From the NCBI GenBank assembly GCA_965242975.1, contig CBDETS010000007.1, positions 1,922,001 through 1,986,000 of the forward strand: a DNA stretch of 64,000 bases. Reading direction: 5' to 3'. The translations under genes were made by a program, and so were the position numbers. Below the pieces are notes generated by a model. It was not told where the DNA came from and did no database searches. It worked only from the letters and a program-made list of their open reading frames with translations. This document shows, piece by piece, positions 1-8,431 of the stretch; position 1 is the first letter of the stretch, and every line of letters starts with the position of its first letter. The DNA is from JAPPHA01 sp965242975. GTDB taxonomy: Bacteria; Pseudomonadota; Alphaproteobacteria; Rhodobacterales; Rhodobacteraceae.

Positions 1-1755
1 GGTAAAATGAGAGTCCACCACAGGAACCGACTGATGGACGTCCAGACTGGGTTGTCCGAAACCGAGGGCGTGACGGTCCTGATCTATGAACAGACGTGCG
101 CAGCAGAAAAGCGGCGCCGAAGAAAACGCGGAACCCTGCCCGAGCCACCCAAGCGCGTCTTCATCCACGAAGGCGTCTGCGAAGGATGCGGCGACTGCGG
201 GATCCAGTCGAACTGTGTGGCGATTCTCCCGGTCGAAACCGAATTCGGGCGAAAGCGCCAAATCGATCAGTACTCGTGCAACAAGGACTTTTCGTGCGCT
301 CGGGGGTTTTGCCCCAGTTTCGTGACGGTCGAAGATCCAGTCCTGCTCGATGGGTGTCGACCTGTCCACGCAGTCACCGTTGCCGTTCCGGAACCCGAGA
401 TGGAAGTGCCGGATAGACCCTGGTCGATCGCGGTCGCCGGCGTCGGCGGGACCGGCGTTGTCACGGTCGCCGCACTGCTTGGAATGGCCGCACATGTCGA
501 CGGGCACGGCTGTGGAATCGTCGACATGGCCGGATTGGCCCAGAAAGGCGGCGCCGTCGTGTCCCACGTTCGAATCGCACGGTCACCGTCCGACATCGGC
601 GCCATTCGAATCGCGTCACAAGGTGCGGATCTTGTCATTGGTTGCGACCTCGTCGTCTCGGGCGGTCGCGACATCATGTCCCTGATTCGACCGGGCCACA
701 CCGGTGTCGTCGTCAACAGCAACGAACTCATGACTGGCGATTTTGTCCGGAATTCTGATTTCCGTTTGCCCGCTGCCGATATCTCCCGATCAATTGCCGA
801 AATGGCCGGCGACGGCATGACGACATTTGTCAACGCAACGAGGATTGCGTCCGAGCAAATTGGCGACGCCATTGCCGCGAATCTGTTCATGCTGGGGGTC
901 GCGTTTCAAAAGGGAATGGTTCCGGTCTCCGCGCAGTCGCTGCGTGAGGCCATCCGCATCAACGGAACCGCCGTTGAGAACAATTTGCTGGCGTTCGAAA
1001 CCGGCCGACAGTGGGTCCACTCTCCGGATGAGGTATCCGGTGCTTCCTCTTCCGCGGGCGAAAACCGGGATTCAGGTGTTCCTGCAAACGACATCAGCAT
1101 CGAAGCCCAGGTCAAGCGCCGCGCCGAAGAGTTGGCGGCATACCAGAACTTGGCGTATGCCGACAGGTACCGCCGACTGGTTGACACGGCCGCCGGAATC
1201 GATCGCGGCCGTCATCATGGGGGAAACAGACTGACAAGCGCGGTCGTGCGCTCGTACTTCAAGCTGCTGGCATACAAGGACGAGTACGAAATCGCCCGGT
1301 TGTACTCCGACCCGTCGTTCAAGACCGCACTCGGGCAGAAGTTCAAATCCTACAGCCGGCTGCGCCTTCATCTGGCGCCGCCGCTCATCGCGCGGCGCGA
1401 ACGCTCGACTGGCCGGTTGAAAAAGCAGGAGTACGGACCGTGGATATTCTCGGCTCTCAGGCTGCTGAGCAAGTTGAGAACGATACGCGGGACGCCTTTC
1501 GATCCATTCGGGCATACCCGGGAACGACGAATGGAGCGACGCTTGATTTCAGACTATGAGAAACTGGTACACCACATGGCTGAGATTGGCCCGGCACTGA
1601 ACTACGATGTCGCAGTCGATCTCGCCCGGCTGCCGGAACTCATCCGGGGTTTTGGCCACATCAAGGCAGAAAACGTTGAAAAGGCGAGAAAAAAGCAGGA
1701 AGAACTGCTCGGTAACCTCAGGGTGGACTCACCTGTTAACGCCATCCCTGATTGA
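1..1755 (+). CDS. Indolepyruvate:ferredoxin oxidoreductase, C-terminal part (5' end outside window)
   Basis: This is the C-terminal part of the large fused indolepyruvate ferredoxin oxidoreductase, which oxidatively decarboxylates aryl (and probably other) 2-oxoacids to acyl-CoA with ferredoxin as acceptor. The frame is open from base 1, so the true start lies upstream; the ATG at 7 is internal. Visible are the end of the TPP-binding region, a cysteine cluster (VCEGCGDCG, then SCARGFC) that fits an Fe-S site, and a Rossmann-like gamma domain beginning VAGVGGTGVVTVAALLG. The last 200 residues match the DUF6537-type tail of this family. The gene stands alone on this side, followed by tRNA genes on the other strand. 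The family assignment is strong; substrate preference is not visible here. Confidence 0.93.
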   Translation, partial: GKMRVHHRNRLMDVQTGLSETEGVTVLIYEQTCAAEKRRRRKRGTLPEPPKRVFIHEGVCEGCGDCGIQSNCVAILPVETEFGRKRQIDQYSCNKDFSCARGFCPSFVTVEDPVLLDGCRPVHAVTVAVPEPEMEVPDRPWSIAVAGVGGTGVVTVAALLGMAAHVDGHGCGIVDMAGLAQKGGAVVSHVRIARSPSDIGAIRIASQGADLVIGCDLVVSGGRDIMSLIRPGHTGVVVNSNELMTGDFVRNSDFRLPAADISRSIAEMAGDGMTTFVNATRIASEQIGDAIAANLFMLGVAFQKGMVPVSAQSLREAIRINGTAVENNLLAFETGRQWVHSPDEVSGASSSAGENRDSGVPANDISIEAQVKRRAEELAAYQNLAYADRYRRLVDTAAGIDRGRHHGGNRLTSAVVRSYFKLLAYKDEYEIARLYSDPSFKTALGQKFKSYSRLRLHLAPPLIARRERSTGRLKKQEYGPWIFSALRLLSKLRTIRGTPFDPFGHTRERRMERRLISDYEKLVHHMAEIGPALNYDVAVDLARLPELIRGFGHIKAENVEKARKKQEELLGNLRVDSPVNAIPD

Positions 1756-1986
1756 TGCGACTACGGGCGGACGCGATGCCGACTGAGCGCGGATTCGGCC
1801 AGCGGCCGGTGGCGCCGTCGAGCATTCCGGCGAGGAACGTCCTCGAAACAACTGGCGAAGAAAAATCACTCGTGGCAGGATCACCCGGATTGCCGAGTTC
1901 GACCCCCATGAATTTTCGCGGCAAAGATCTCGCCGACTGAAGGCGACCGCAGGACTGCCGGGAACCGCATGACTTTCGGGGCATGG
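1756..1986. other. Intergenic, no gene seen
   Basis: This is spacer between the oxidoreductase stop and the 3' end of the convergent tRNA-Asp gene. The short open frames on both strands have no recognisable domain. No T-tract terminator was found. Confidence 0.5.
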
Positions 1987-2063
1987 TGGCGCGGTTGACG
2001 GGGCTCGAACCCGCGACCTTCGGCGTGACAGGCCGACACTCTAACCGACTGAGCTACAACCGC
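1987..2063 (-). tRNA. tRNA-Asp (GTC)
   Basis: Read on the minus strand this is a 77-nt cloverleaf. The 7-bp acceptor stem is GCGGTTG with CAACCGC, the discriminator is G, and CCA is encoded. The anticodon loop reads CTGTCAC, giving anticodon GTC, and the T arm contains GGTTCGAGCC. It lies about 130 nt downstream of tRNA-Val in the same orientation, so the two may be co-transcribed. Confidence 0.97.
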
Positions 2064-2193
2064 GCGGTCTTCCCTTTAGGCACCGCTACGATTGACGTCA
2101 AGACTCGGGCCGCACATTTCCCCATGCCTGTCCCGCCACTGTTCACGCGGCGCGCAGGCCGCCGGCAAACACAATGACATCATGCGTTTGATT

Positions 2194-2269
<76 letters not shown>

Positions 2270-2433
2270 TCCGGTGCGCTCAATAATGGCATAACTGGTG
2301 TTCTGCAAGGCACCTTCACGGCACCTGATTCACCGACTTCCATCCAACATGGGACCCGTGCACGGTCCGCTCGGCAACGATATGGTCAGGCACCGTTGCC
2401 GAAGTGACACACGTGATCCGTAAGTACCCTGCG

Positions 2434-4842
2434 TCAGTGCGTGGCGGTGGATACGTCGCGGTCGGTTCTCGCCGCAATTGCAGCAAACTCCGCTTCGAAC
2501 TCCGCTTCGTCCCATTCTACCGGTTCCGGCTGGCGCACCAGTGCCATCTTGAGAACGTCTTCGACCGAGCCGACAGGCACGATCGTGAGATTTTTCACGA
2601 CCCCTTCGTCGATCTCGCGCAAGTCCTTTTCGTTGTCTTTCGGGATGATGACGGTGCTGATTCCGCCCCGAAGGGCAGCCAACAGTTTCTCTTTCAGGCC
2701 TCCGATCGGAAGCACATTGCCGCGAAGCGTGATTTCCCCGGTCATCGCCACGTTCTTGTAGACCGGAATACCCGTCAACACGGACACGATTGCGGTCACC
2801 ATGGCTATTCCTGCCGACGGGCCATCCTTGGGCGTCGCCCCTTCAGGGACATGAACATGGATATCCATGCGCGCGAACTGGGTGGGCTTCACACCGATAC
2901 CTGGTGACATCGAGCGGACGAGCGAAGACGCCGCGTCAATCGATTCCTTCATGACGTCGCCGAGTTTTCCGGTTGTCTTCATTTGACCCTTGCCGGGCAT
3001 CTTCAGGGCCTCGATCGAGAGCAGGTCGCCTCCCGCCTGGGTCCAGGCCAGTCCGGTTGCAACACCGACCTGGTCCTGTTCCTCTGCCAAGCCGTACTTG
3101 AAGCGGCGAACACCGAGAAAATCCTCGAGATTGTCGAGATCGACCGAAACGGATTCCGAATTTCCGCGTACGATCTCCGTTACCGACTTTCGCGCAAGCT
3201 TGGCGATCTCGCGTTCCAGGTTTCGCACGCCGGCTTCACGGGTGTAGGTCCTGATGATCTGGACAAGCGCATCGTCGGACATGCCAAACTCGTGCTCCTT
3301 GAGTCCATGGCGGGACAACTGCTTCGGGAACAGGTGCCGGCGCGCGATCTCGAGTTTCTCGTCCTCCGTGTAGCCGGGGAGCGCGATCGTCTCCATCCGG
3401 TCGAGCAAGGGATCGGGCATGTTGTACGTGTTTGCCGTCGTCAGGAACATGACATTGGAAAGGTCGTACTCGAATTCGAGATAGTGATCCGTGAACGTCG
3501 AATTCTGTTCAGGATCGAGAACCTCCAGCATCGCCGACGCTGGGTCACCGCGAAAATCACGGCCCATCTTGTCGATTTCGTCCAGGAGAATCAGCGGATT
3601 GACCGTCTTCCCTTTCTTCATCGAATAGATGATCTTGCCGGGCATCGAACCAATGTACGTGCGCCTGTGACCACGGATCTCGGCCTCGTCGCGGACGCCA
3701 CCCAGCGATATTCGAATAAATTCCCGTCCCGTCGCCCGTGCGACGGATTTTCCCAGCGATGTCTTTCCGACCCCCGGCGGTCCAACCAGGCACAGGATCG
3801 GTCCACGCAACTTCGTGGACCTCTGCTGCACCGCGAGGTACTCGACGATGCGTTCCTTGACCTTTTCCAGACCATAGTGATCTGCATCCAGCACTTCCTG
3901 GGCGCCATTCAGGTCCTTGCGAACACGGCTCTTCTTCCCCCAGGGGATCGAGAGTATCCATTCGAGATAGTTCCGAACGACGGTCGCCTCCGCCGACATC
4001 GGCGGCATTTGCCGGAACTTTTTCAGTTCGCCCTCTGCCCTCTCACGTGCCTCCTTCGACAGCTTCGTTTTGGAAATCCGTTCTTCGATCTCGCCAGCCT
4101 CGTCAATGCTTCCCTCTCCGTCGCCGAGTTCCTTCTGGATCGCCTTCATCTGTTCGTTCAGATAATATTCCTTTTGGGTCCGCTCCATCTGCGTCTTGAC
4201 GCGACGCTTGATCTTTTTCTCCACTCTCAAGACCGACAGTTCACTCTCGAGGTGAACCCAAATGGCTTCCAGCCGTTCGCCCAAATCAACCGTTTCCAGC
4301 AATTCCTGTTTCTTGTTCAGCGGTATGGCGAGATGACTTGCAACAATGTCTGCCAGAGTCGACGGCTCCGTTTCGTCGGAAACGGCCGACAGGGCATCGT
4401 CCGAGACCTGTTTGCTGGCCTTGGCATAGGTCCCGAACGCCTTGATGACGGCCTTGAACAGGGGCTTGGAAAACCCGCGATCGGACTCGACGTCTGGAAA
4501 CGGTTCAACATCGACCTCGTAGAAACCCTCCTCCCGAACATAGTCGAGAATCCGTACACGCTCCTTGCCTTCGACGATGACCTTGACGGTTCCGTCCGGC
4601 AACTTGAGGAGCTGAACTACCGAAGCGAGCACGCCGATCGAGTAAATGCCCGACGGATCAGGGTCGTCGTCCGATGAATCCTTCTGGGCAACCAGGAGGA
4701 TCGGGGTGTTCTCATTCATCACGAGTTCCAGGGCACGAATCGATTTTTCGCGCCCGACGAACAACGGTACGACCATGTGCGGGAAAACCACGATATCCCG
4801 CAGAGGCAAGACCGGGCACCTGTTCCTGGTTCTCTTAGTCAT
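2434..4842 (-). CDS. lon: ATP-dependent Lon protease
   Basis: Lon is the soluble AAA+ serine protease that degrades misfolded and regulatory proteins in the cytoplasm. The 802-residue length is normal. An N-terminal substrate-binding domain opens with PVLPLRDIVVFP. The AAA+ module has Walker A GPPGVGKT at residues 354-361 and Walker B ILLDEID near 418-424. The C-terminal protease domain has catalytic Ser676 in KDGPSAGIAM and Lys719 in GGLKEK, the 43-residue spacing seen in E. coli Lon. It follows tgt in the same direction after 321 nt, long enough for its own promoter. Neither clpX nor hupB, frequent lon neighbours, flanks it. Confidence 0.98.
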   Translation of the reverse strand: MTKRTRNRCPVLPLRDIVVFPHMVVPLFVGREKSIRALELVMNENTPILLVAQKDSSDDDPDPSGIYSIGVLASVVQLLKLPDGTVKVIVEGKERVRILDYVREEGFYEVDVEPFPDVESDRGFSKPLFKAVIKAFGTYAKASKQVSDDALSAVSDETEPSTLADIVASHLAIPLNKKQELLETVDLGERLEAIWVHLESELSVLRVEKKIKRRVKTQMERTQKEYYLNEQMKAIQKELGDGEGSIDEAGEIEERISKTKLSKEARERAEGELKKFRQMPPMSAEATVVRNYLEWILSIPWGKKSRVRKDLNGAQEVLDADHYGLEKVKERIVEYLAVQQRSTKLRGPILCLVGPPGVGKTSLGKSVARATGREFIRISLGGVRDEAEIRGHRRTYIGSMPGKIIYSMKKGKTVNPLILLDEIDKMGRDFRGDPASAMLEVLDPEQNSTFTDHYLEFEYDLSNVMFLTTANTYNMPDPLLDRMETIALPGYTEDEKLEIARRHLFPKQLSRHGLKEHEFGMSDDALVQIIRTYTREAGVRNLEREIAKLARKSVTEIVRGNSESVSVDLDNLEDFLGVRRFKYGLAEEQDQVGVATGLAWTQAGGDLLSIEALKMPGKGQMKTTGKLGDVMKESIDAASSLVRSMSPGIGVKPTQFARMDIHVHVPEGATPKDGPSAGIAMVTAIVSVLTGIPVYKNVAMTGEITLRGNVLPIGGLKEKLLAALRGGISTVIIPKDNEKDLREIDEGVVKNLTIVPVGSVEDVLKMALVRQPEPVEWDEAEFEAEFAAIAARTDRDVSTATH

Positions 4843-5163
4843 GGTTTTGTCCTGTCAATCCTGAAACTGGTGACGCCACTTCCCCGAAACCGGATCCGGC
4901 TCTTCGTGGCCTCCGTACCTTGCCGCGCGGAAAGACCAGCGGTCAAGGCAATCTCCCGGCGACGGTTCACGCCAATTATCTGGAATTGCAATCCGGATTT
5001 GTCAAGGATGGCTGGCCCACCGAACACCGGGGACCCTCCGCGTCCTGATCGCGGATACGAAGACCGGCAACGTGAAGAGTGTGAAACGGCAGGTCTTGCC
5101 ATCACTGGCGCATCAGCTACCGGCGTCGGCACGACCCCGTTTCCGTATCGCGTTTCAGGTCCC
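4843..5163 (-). other. lon upstream region, no gene
   Basis: This 321-nt spacer lies between the tgt stop and the lon start, both on the minus strand. The open frames here show no family resemblance. It most likely holds the lon promoter (see 4975-5005). Confidence 0.5.
4975..5005 (-). promoter_or_regulatory. Candidate lon promoter
   Basis: The minus strand carries a perfect -35 TTGACA (5000-5005). Downstream is either CAGATA (4977-4982) after 17 nt or GATAAT (4975-4980) after 19 nt. The -35 is preceded by C, giving CTTGAC, so overlap with a heat-shock sigma factor element is possible. The leader would be about 125 nt. The call is by eye only. Confidence 0.35.
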
Positions 5164-6294
5164 TCAAAGAGGCTCCAGGTCGCCCGAGTTCCAGTCCTGA
5201 TGGAATTCAGCTGAAAAGTCCGCCATGGTCCCCGACTCGATTGCGGAGCGGATGCCGCTCATCAAGGTTTGGTAGTAATGCAGATTGTGCCAGGTTAGAA
5301 GCATGGATGAAATGATCTCCCGTGACCGAACCACGTGGTGGAGATAGCCTCGGCAATACCGTCGACATGCCGGGCATTGGCAGTTTTCATCGAGCGGACG
5401 CGGATCCTGCCTATGCCGCGCATTGCGAAGATTGACCGTGCCGCGCCGGGTCAGGGCCTGTCCGGTTCGGCCCGAACGGGTCGGGAGAACACAGTCGAAC
5501 ATGTCGACGCCCCGCTCAACCGCACCAACGATGTCTCCGGGTTTCCCGACACCCATAAGGTAGCGGGGATGAGTGTCCGGAAACTGTTGTGACAGTCCTT
5601 CGAGTACATCGAACATCTGGCGTTGCGATTCCCCGACGGCCAGTCCTCCGACGGCATACCCGTCAAAACCAACCCGGATCAACGCCTCGATGCTCTCAGC
5701 GCGCACGTCGTCGTACACGCTTCCCTGCTGGATTCCGAACAGTGCTCGGCCCGGCTTGTCTCCGAAAGCCTCCCGGGACCGCAACGCCCAACGCATCGAC
5801 AGCCGCATGCTGGCCTCGGCGTCTTTCCGGTTCGCCGGGAAGGACGTGCATTCATCCAGGCACATGACGATGTCGGAACCGAGCAGGTCCTGGATTTCCA
5901 TTGACCTCTCAGGCGAAAGAACGTGCCGCGACCCGTCGATATGAGACCGGAACTCGACGCCTTTTTCATCCAGCTTCCTCAAACCTGCCAGGCTCATGAC
6001 CTGGAAACCGCCGGAATCTGTCAGTATCGGCCGACTCCAGTTCATGAAGCGGTGAAGACCCCCAAGCCTGGAGACGACGTCCGCCCCGGGCCTCAACATC
6101 AAGTGGTACGTGTTGCACAACAGGACATCAGCGCCGGTCTCGCGAACGTTTTCGGGCAACATCGCCTTGACCGACGCGGCCGTTCCCACCGGCATGAACG
6201 CGGGCGTCCTGACGACGCCCCTTTCCGTCTGGATGCGGCCCAGCCTGGCCCGACCGTCCTCGCGGAGAACCCGAAACGAAAACCTGTCGTTCAT
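5164..6294 (-). CDS. tgt: tRNA-guanine transglycosylase (queuine insertion)
   Basis: Tgt exchanges guanine 34 of GUN-anticodon tRNAs, including the tRNA-Asp type found in this window, for the queuosine precursor preQ1. The protein shows the active-site block ILTDSGGFQVMSL, a second block LFGIQQGS, the flexible-loop motif CVLPTRSGRTGQAL and the zinc site CQCPAC with a downstream His. The ATG at 6294 is preferred over upstream in-frame starts because AGGAG (plus 6299-6303) lies four bases before it and the product then begins MNDRFSFRVL, giving 376 residues, normal for the family. The neighbouring divergent gene is sufT, 113 nt away. Confidence 0.96.
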   Translation of the reverse strand: MNDRFSFRVLREDGRARLGRIQTERGVVRTPAFMPVGTAASVKAMLPENVRETGADVLLCNTYHLMLRPGADVVSRLGGLHRFMNWSRPILTDSGGFQVMSLAGLRKLDEKGVEFRSHIDGSRHVLSPERSMEIQDLLGSDIVMCLDECTSFPANRKDAEASMRLSMRWALRSREAFGDKPGRALFGIQQGSVYDDVRAESIEALIRVGFDGYAVGGLAVGESQRQMFDVLEGLSQQFPDTHPRYLMGVGKPGDIVGAVERGVDMFDCVLPTRSGRTGQALTRRGTVNLRNARHRQDPRPLDENCQCPACRRYCRGYLHHVVRSREIISSMLLTWHNLHYYQTLMSGIRSAIESGTMADFSAEFHQDWNSGDLEPL

Positions 6295-6407
6295 ACGGCT
6301 CCTGACATTACGTTCATCCGCTCCCGGGACGCTTTCTCCGCCTGAATTGTGGACAACCACGGCGCAATACCTTATTCGATCAGTCAGATAAACCGGAGGA
6401 ACTGGCC

Positions 6408-6767
6408 GTGGGACTTGATCAAATGATGGAAGGTGCTCCCCTGATCAAGCCATCGACGACGGATCACCTTCTTTATGAACCGATCGTGGAAGCTTGCCGA
6501 ACCGTGCACGATCCGGAGATTCCGGTCAATATCTACGACCTCGGGCTCATCTACACGATAGAGATCAATGACGACGGAATTGTCGACGTGACGATGACCC
6601 TGACGGCACCGGGGTGTCCCGTTGCTGGCGAAATGCCAGGCTGGGTACAGGAAGTCGTGGAAGCGGTACCCGGTGTCCAGGTTGCTAACGTCGAACTGGT
6701 TTGGGAACCGCTTTGGGGAATGGACATGATGTCAGACGAAGCCCGTCTTGAGCTTGGATTCATGTGA
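6408..6767 (+). CDS. sufT: SufT/MIP18-family Fe-S assembly protein (DUF59)
   Basis: This 119-residue cytoplasmic protein is of the DUF59/MIP18 family, which in bacteria acts as SufT, a maturation factor for Fe-S proteins. Diagnostic blocks are VHDPEIPVNIYDLGLIY and the Cys-containing TAPGCPVAGEMP, followed by a segment ending VWEPLWGMDMMS. The start is GTG at 6408, supported by GGAGGA eight bases upstream; an ATG five codons further in is less well placed. A HesB-type Fe-S gene follows 246 nt downstream on the same strand. sufBCDS are not in the window, so this is either the tail of a cluster elsewhere or a detached pair. Confidence 0.93.
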   Translation: MGLDQMMEGAPLIKPSTTDHLLYEPIVEACRTVHDPEIPVNIYDLGLIYTIEINDDGIVDVTMTLTAPGCPVAGEMPGWVQEVVEAVPGVQVANVELVWEPLWGMDMMSDEARLELGFM

Positions 6768-7013
6768 ACGACCGGTCCCGCGGCGCTTTCCCGAATGCAT
6801 GCATACGGATTTCCATTCACCTGGATTCGTCAGCGATGCAGGTGGGACGCAGGTCATTCCTCGTGCCGGATACAAAGAACTTGGCTTGCCGTCCTTGAAT
6901 CACATGGTGTTTTGGACCACAGTTGAACGTGACGGCACCGCCACGGCAAACACGGCCTCGGATGACCCGATCCTACCGGGAATCCTCGAGGACCTTTAAC
7001 GGGAAAGAGGTTA

Positions 7014-7367
7014 ATGTTCGGAATTCCAGGAAAACCGCCGGTCTCCCTGACGAAGACCGCTGCGGACCGCATCTGCCACTTGATGAAGGACGGGTCCAAA
7101 CAGGGCCTGCGCATCGGCGTGAAGAAGGGCGGTTGCGCCGGAATGGAGTACACGCTGGAATACGTCGACGCCGTTGACGAGCACGATGAGGTTGTCGAGC
7201 AGGACGGCGCACGGGTCCTGATTGCACCGATGGCGCAGATGTTCCTGTTCGGGACCGAAATCGACTACGAAACCGGTTTGCTTGAATCAGGGTTCAAGTT
7301 CCGAAATCCGAACGTCGTCGAATCGTGCGGTTGCGGCGAGTCCATCAAGTTTCGGGAATCGGCCTGA
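7014..7367 (+). CDS. sufA: HesB/IscA-family Fe-S carrier (SufA-like)
   Basis: This A-type carrier protein of 117 residues accepts Fe-S clusters from a scaffold and passes them to apo-enzymes. The three conserved cysteines are present: one in GGCAGMEY and the pair in ESCGCGESIKF. The segment between them contains the typical FLFGTEIDYE stretch. An AGAGG sequence three bases before the ATG supports the start. It lies downstream of sufT in the same orientation, which makes SufA a better guess than IscA or ErpA, although the three are hard to separate by sequence. Confidence 0.92.
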   Translation: MFGIPGKPPVSLTKTAADRICHLMKDGSKQGLRIGVKKGGCAGMEYTLEYVDAVDEHDEVVEQDGARVLIAPMAQMFLFGTEIDYETGLLESGFKFRNPNVVESCGCGESIKFRESA

Positions 7368-7561
7368 ATGCGCTTCTTGCCGTCTCCAAACCATTCGATT
7401 CAAGGGCCGTGACACGGCATCGTTCTGCGGTCCGGCCGGCAGTTCCGGCGATTTCCGGCCGTTAACCCGGAGACAGGCCCGTTGCACAGTTCAAACCGTC
7501 CGGAAATCCAGTCCTTGAACCGCATTAGCTCCGCCCCCAACCCGAAAGAAACGGCTTTGGC

Positions 7562-8314
7562 ATGCAGAAGCGACTGATTGCCGGGAACTGGAAAATGAAT
7601 GGATCCCCGGCCTCGCTCGGCGAGATCACACCCGTTGTCGAAACCACATCGGAATTTCGCACGGAGATTCTGATCTGCATGCCGTTCACGCTGATCGACA
7701 GGGCGGTGACCCATGTTCGGGGCTCAAGGGTCACAATCGGAGGCCAGAACTGTCACCAGGAGGCGAATGGTCCTCACACCGGCGACGTTTCGGCAAGAAT
7801 GCTGGCCGAAATCGGAGCCACGCATGTCATCACCGGGCATTCGGAACGAAGGCAGAACCATCGCGAGACCAATGCACTGGTCAAAGCCAAGGCATCTGCC
7901 GCAATTGACGCAGGTCTGGTCCCAATCGTTTGCGTCGGCGAAACACGATGCGACCGCGACGCCGGCAATGCCCTTGAAGTCGTCTCGGGACAGATCCGGG
8001 AATCACTGCCAGAGGTTCCGGAAACCGGATCTGTAGTCATTGCCTATGAACCAGTCTGGGCCATTGGTACTGGACGGATCCCTTCTCTCGGCGACATTGC
8101 AGACATGCACACGCATATCCGGCACCTGCTGATCGAGAAAATTCCTGGCACCCGTGGCGGCAGGCACGTGGCGATTCTCTACGGAGGATCAGTAACCGCA
8201 AAGAACGCCGAAGCAATTTTCTCGGCGGCCAACGTTGACGGAGGTCTCGTTGGTGGCGCGTCGCTACGGGCGGGCGATTTTCTTCCCATTTGCCAGCTTC
8301 TCGAACAGGCGTGA
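7562..8314 (+). CDS. tpiA: Triosephosphate isomerase
   Basis: TpiA interconverts dihydroxyacetone phosphate and glyceraldehyde 3-phosphate in central carbon metabolism. The protein has 250 residues. It shows the substrate Lys/Asn block GNWKMNG at residues 8-14, the catalytic His in TGHSERR, the catalytic Glu in AYEPVWAIGTG and the phosphate loop LYGGSVT. No secG follows, although that pairing is common in proteobacteria; instead the gene converges on an MttB-family gene. The Shine-Dalgarno sequence upstream is weak. Confidence 0.97.
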   Translation: MQKRLIAGNWKMNGSPASLGEITPVVETTSEFRTEILICMPFTLIDRAVTHVRGSRVTIGGQNCHQEANGPHTGDVSARMLAEIGATHVITGHSERRQNHRETNALVKAKASAAIDAGLVPIVCVGETRCDRDAGNALEVVSGQIRESLPEVPETGSVVIAYEPVWAIGTGRIPSLGDIADMHTHIRHLLIEKIPGTRGGRHVAILYGGSVTAKNAEAIFSAANVDGGLVGGASLRAGDFLPICQLLEQA

Positions 8315-8403
8315 CCCACGTCTCGCGCCTCTTTCGGGCCGATCCACGCACCGCCTGCAGGGGTTGGTTCCCGACCTCTCAAGGGCGACAACCGTGACAA
8401 GCC

Positions 8404-8419
8404 CCAGGGATTGCCCTGG
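8404..8419. terminator. Small hairpin between convergent tpiA and mttB-like gene
   Basis: Arms CCAGGG and CCCTGG flank a 4-nt ATTG loop in the 117-nt gap between two convergent genes. There is no U-tract, so it is at best a weak or Rho-assisted bidirectional stop. Confidence 0.3.
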
Positions 8420-8431
8420 ATCACCCTACGA

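Noticed and set aside
2983..4677. 564-codon plus-strand open frame inside lon
   Set aside because: It is an antisense shadow of lon, with no recognisable domain; lon on the other strand is complete with all motifs.
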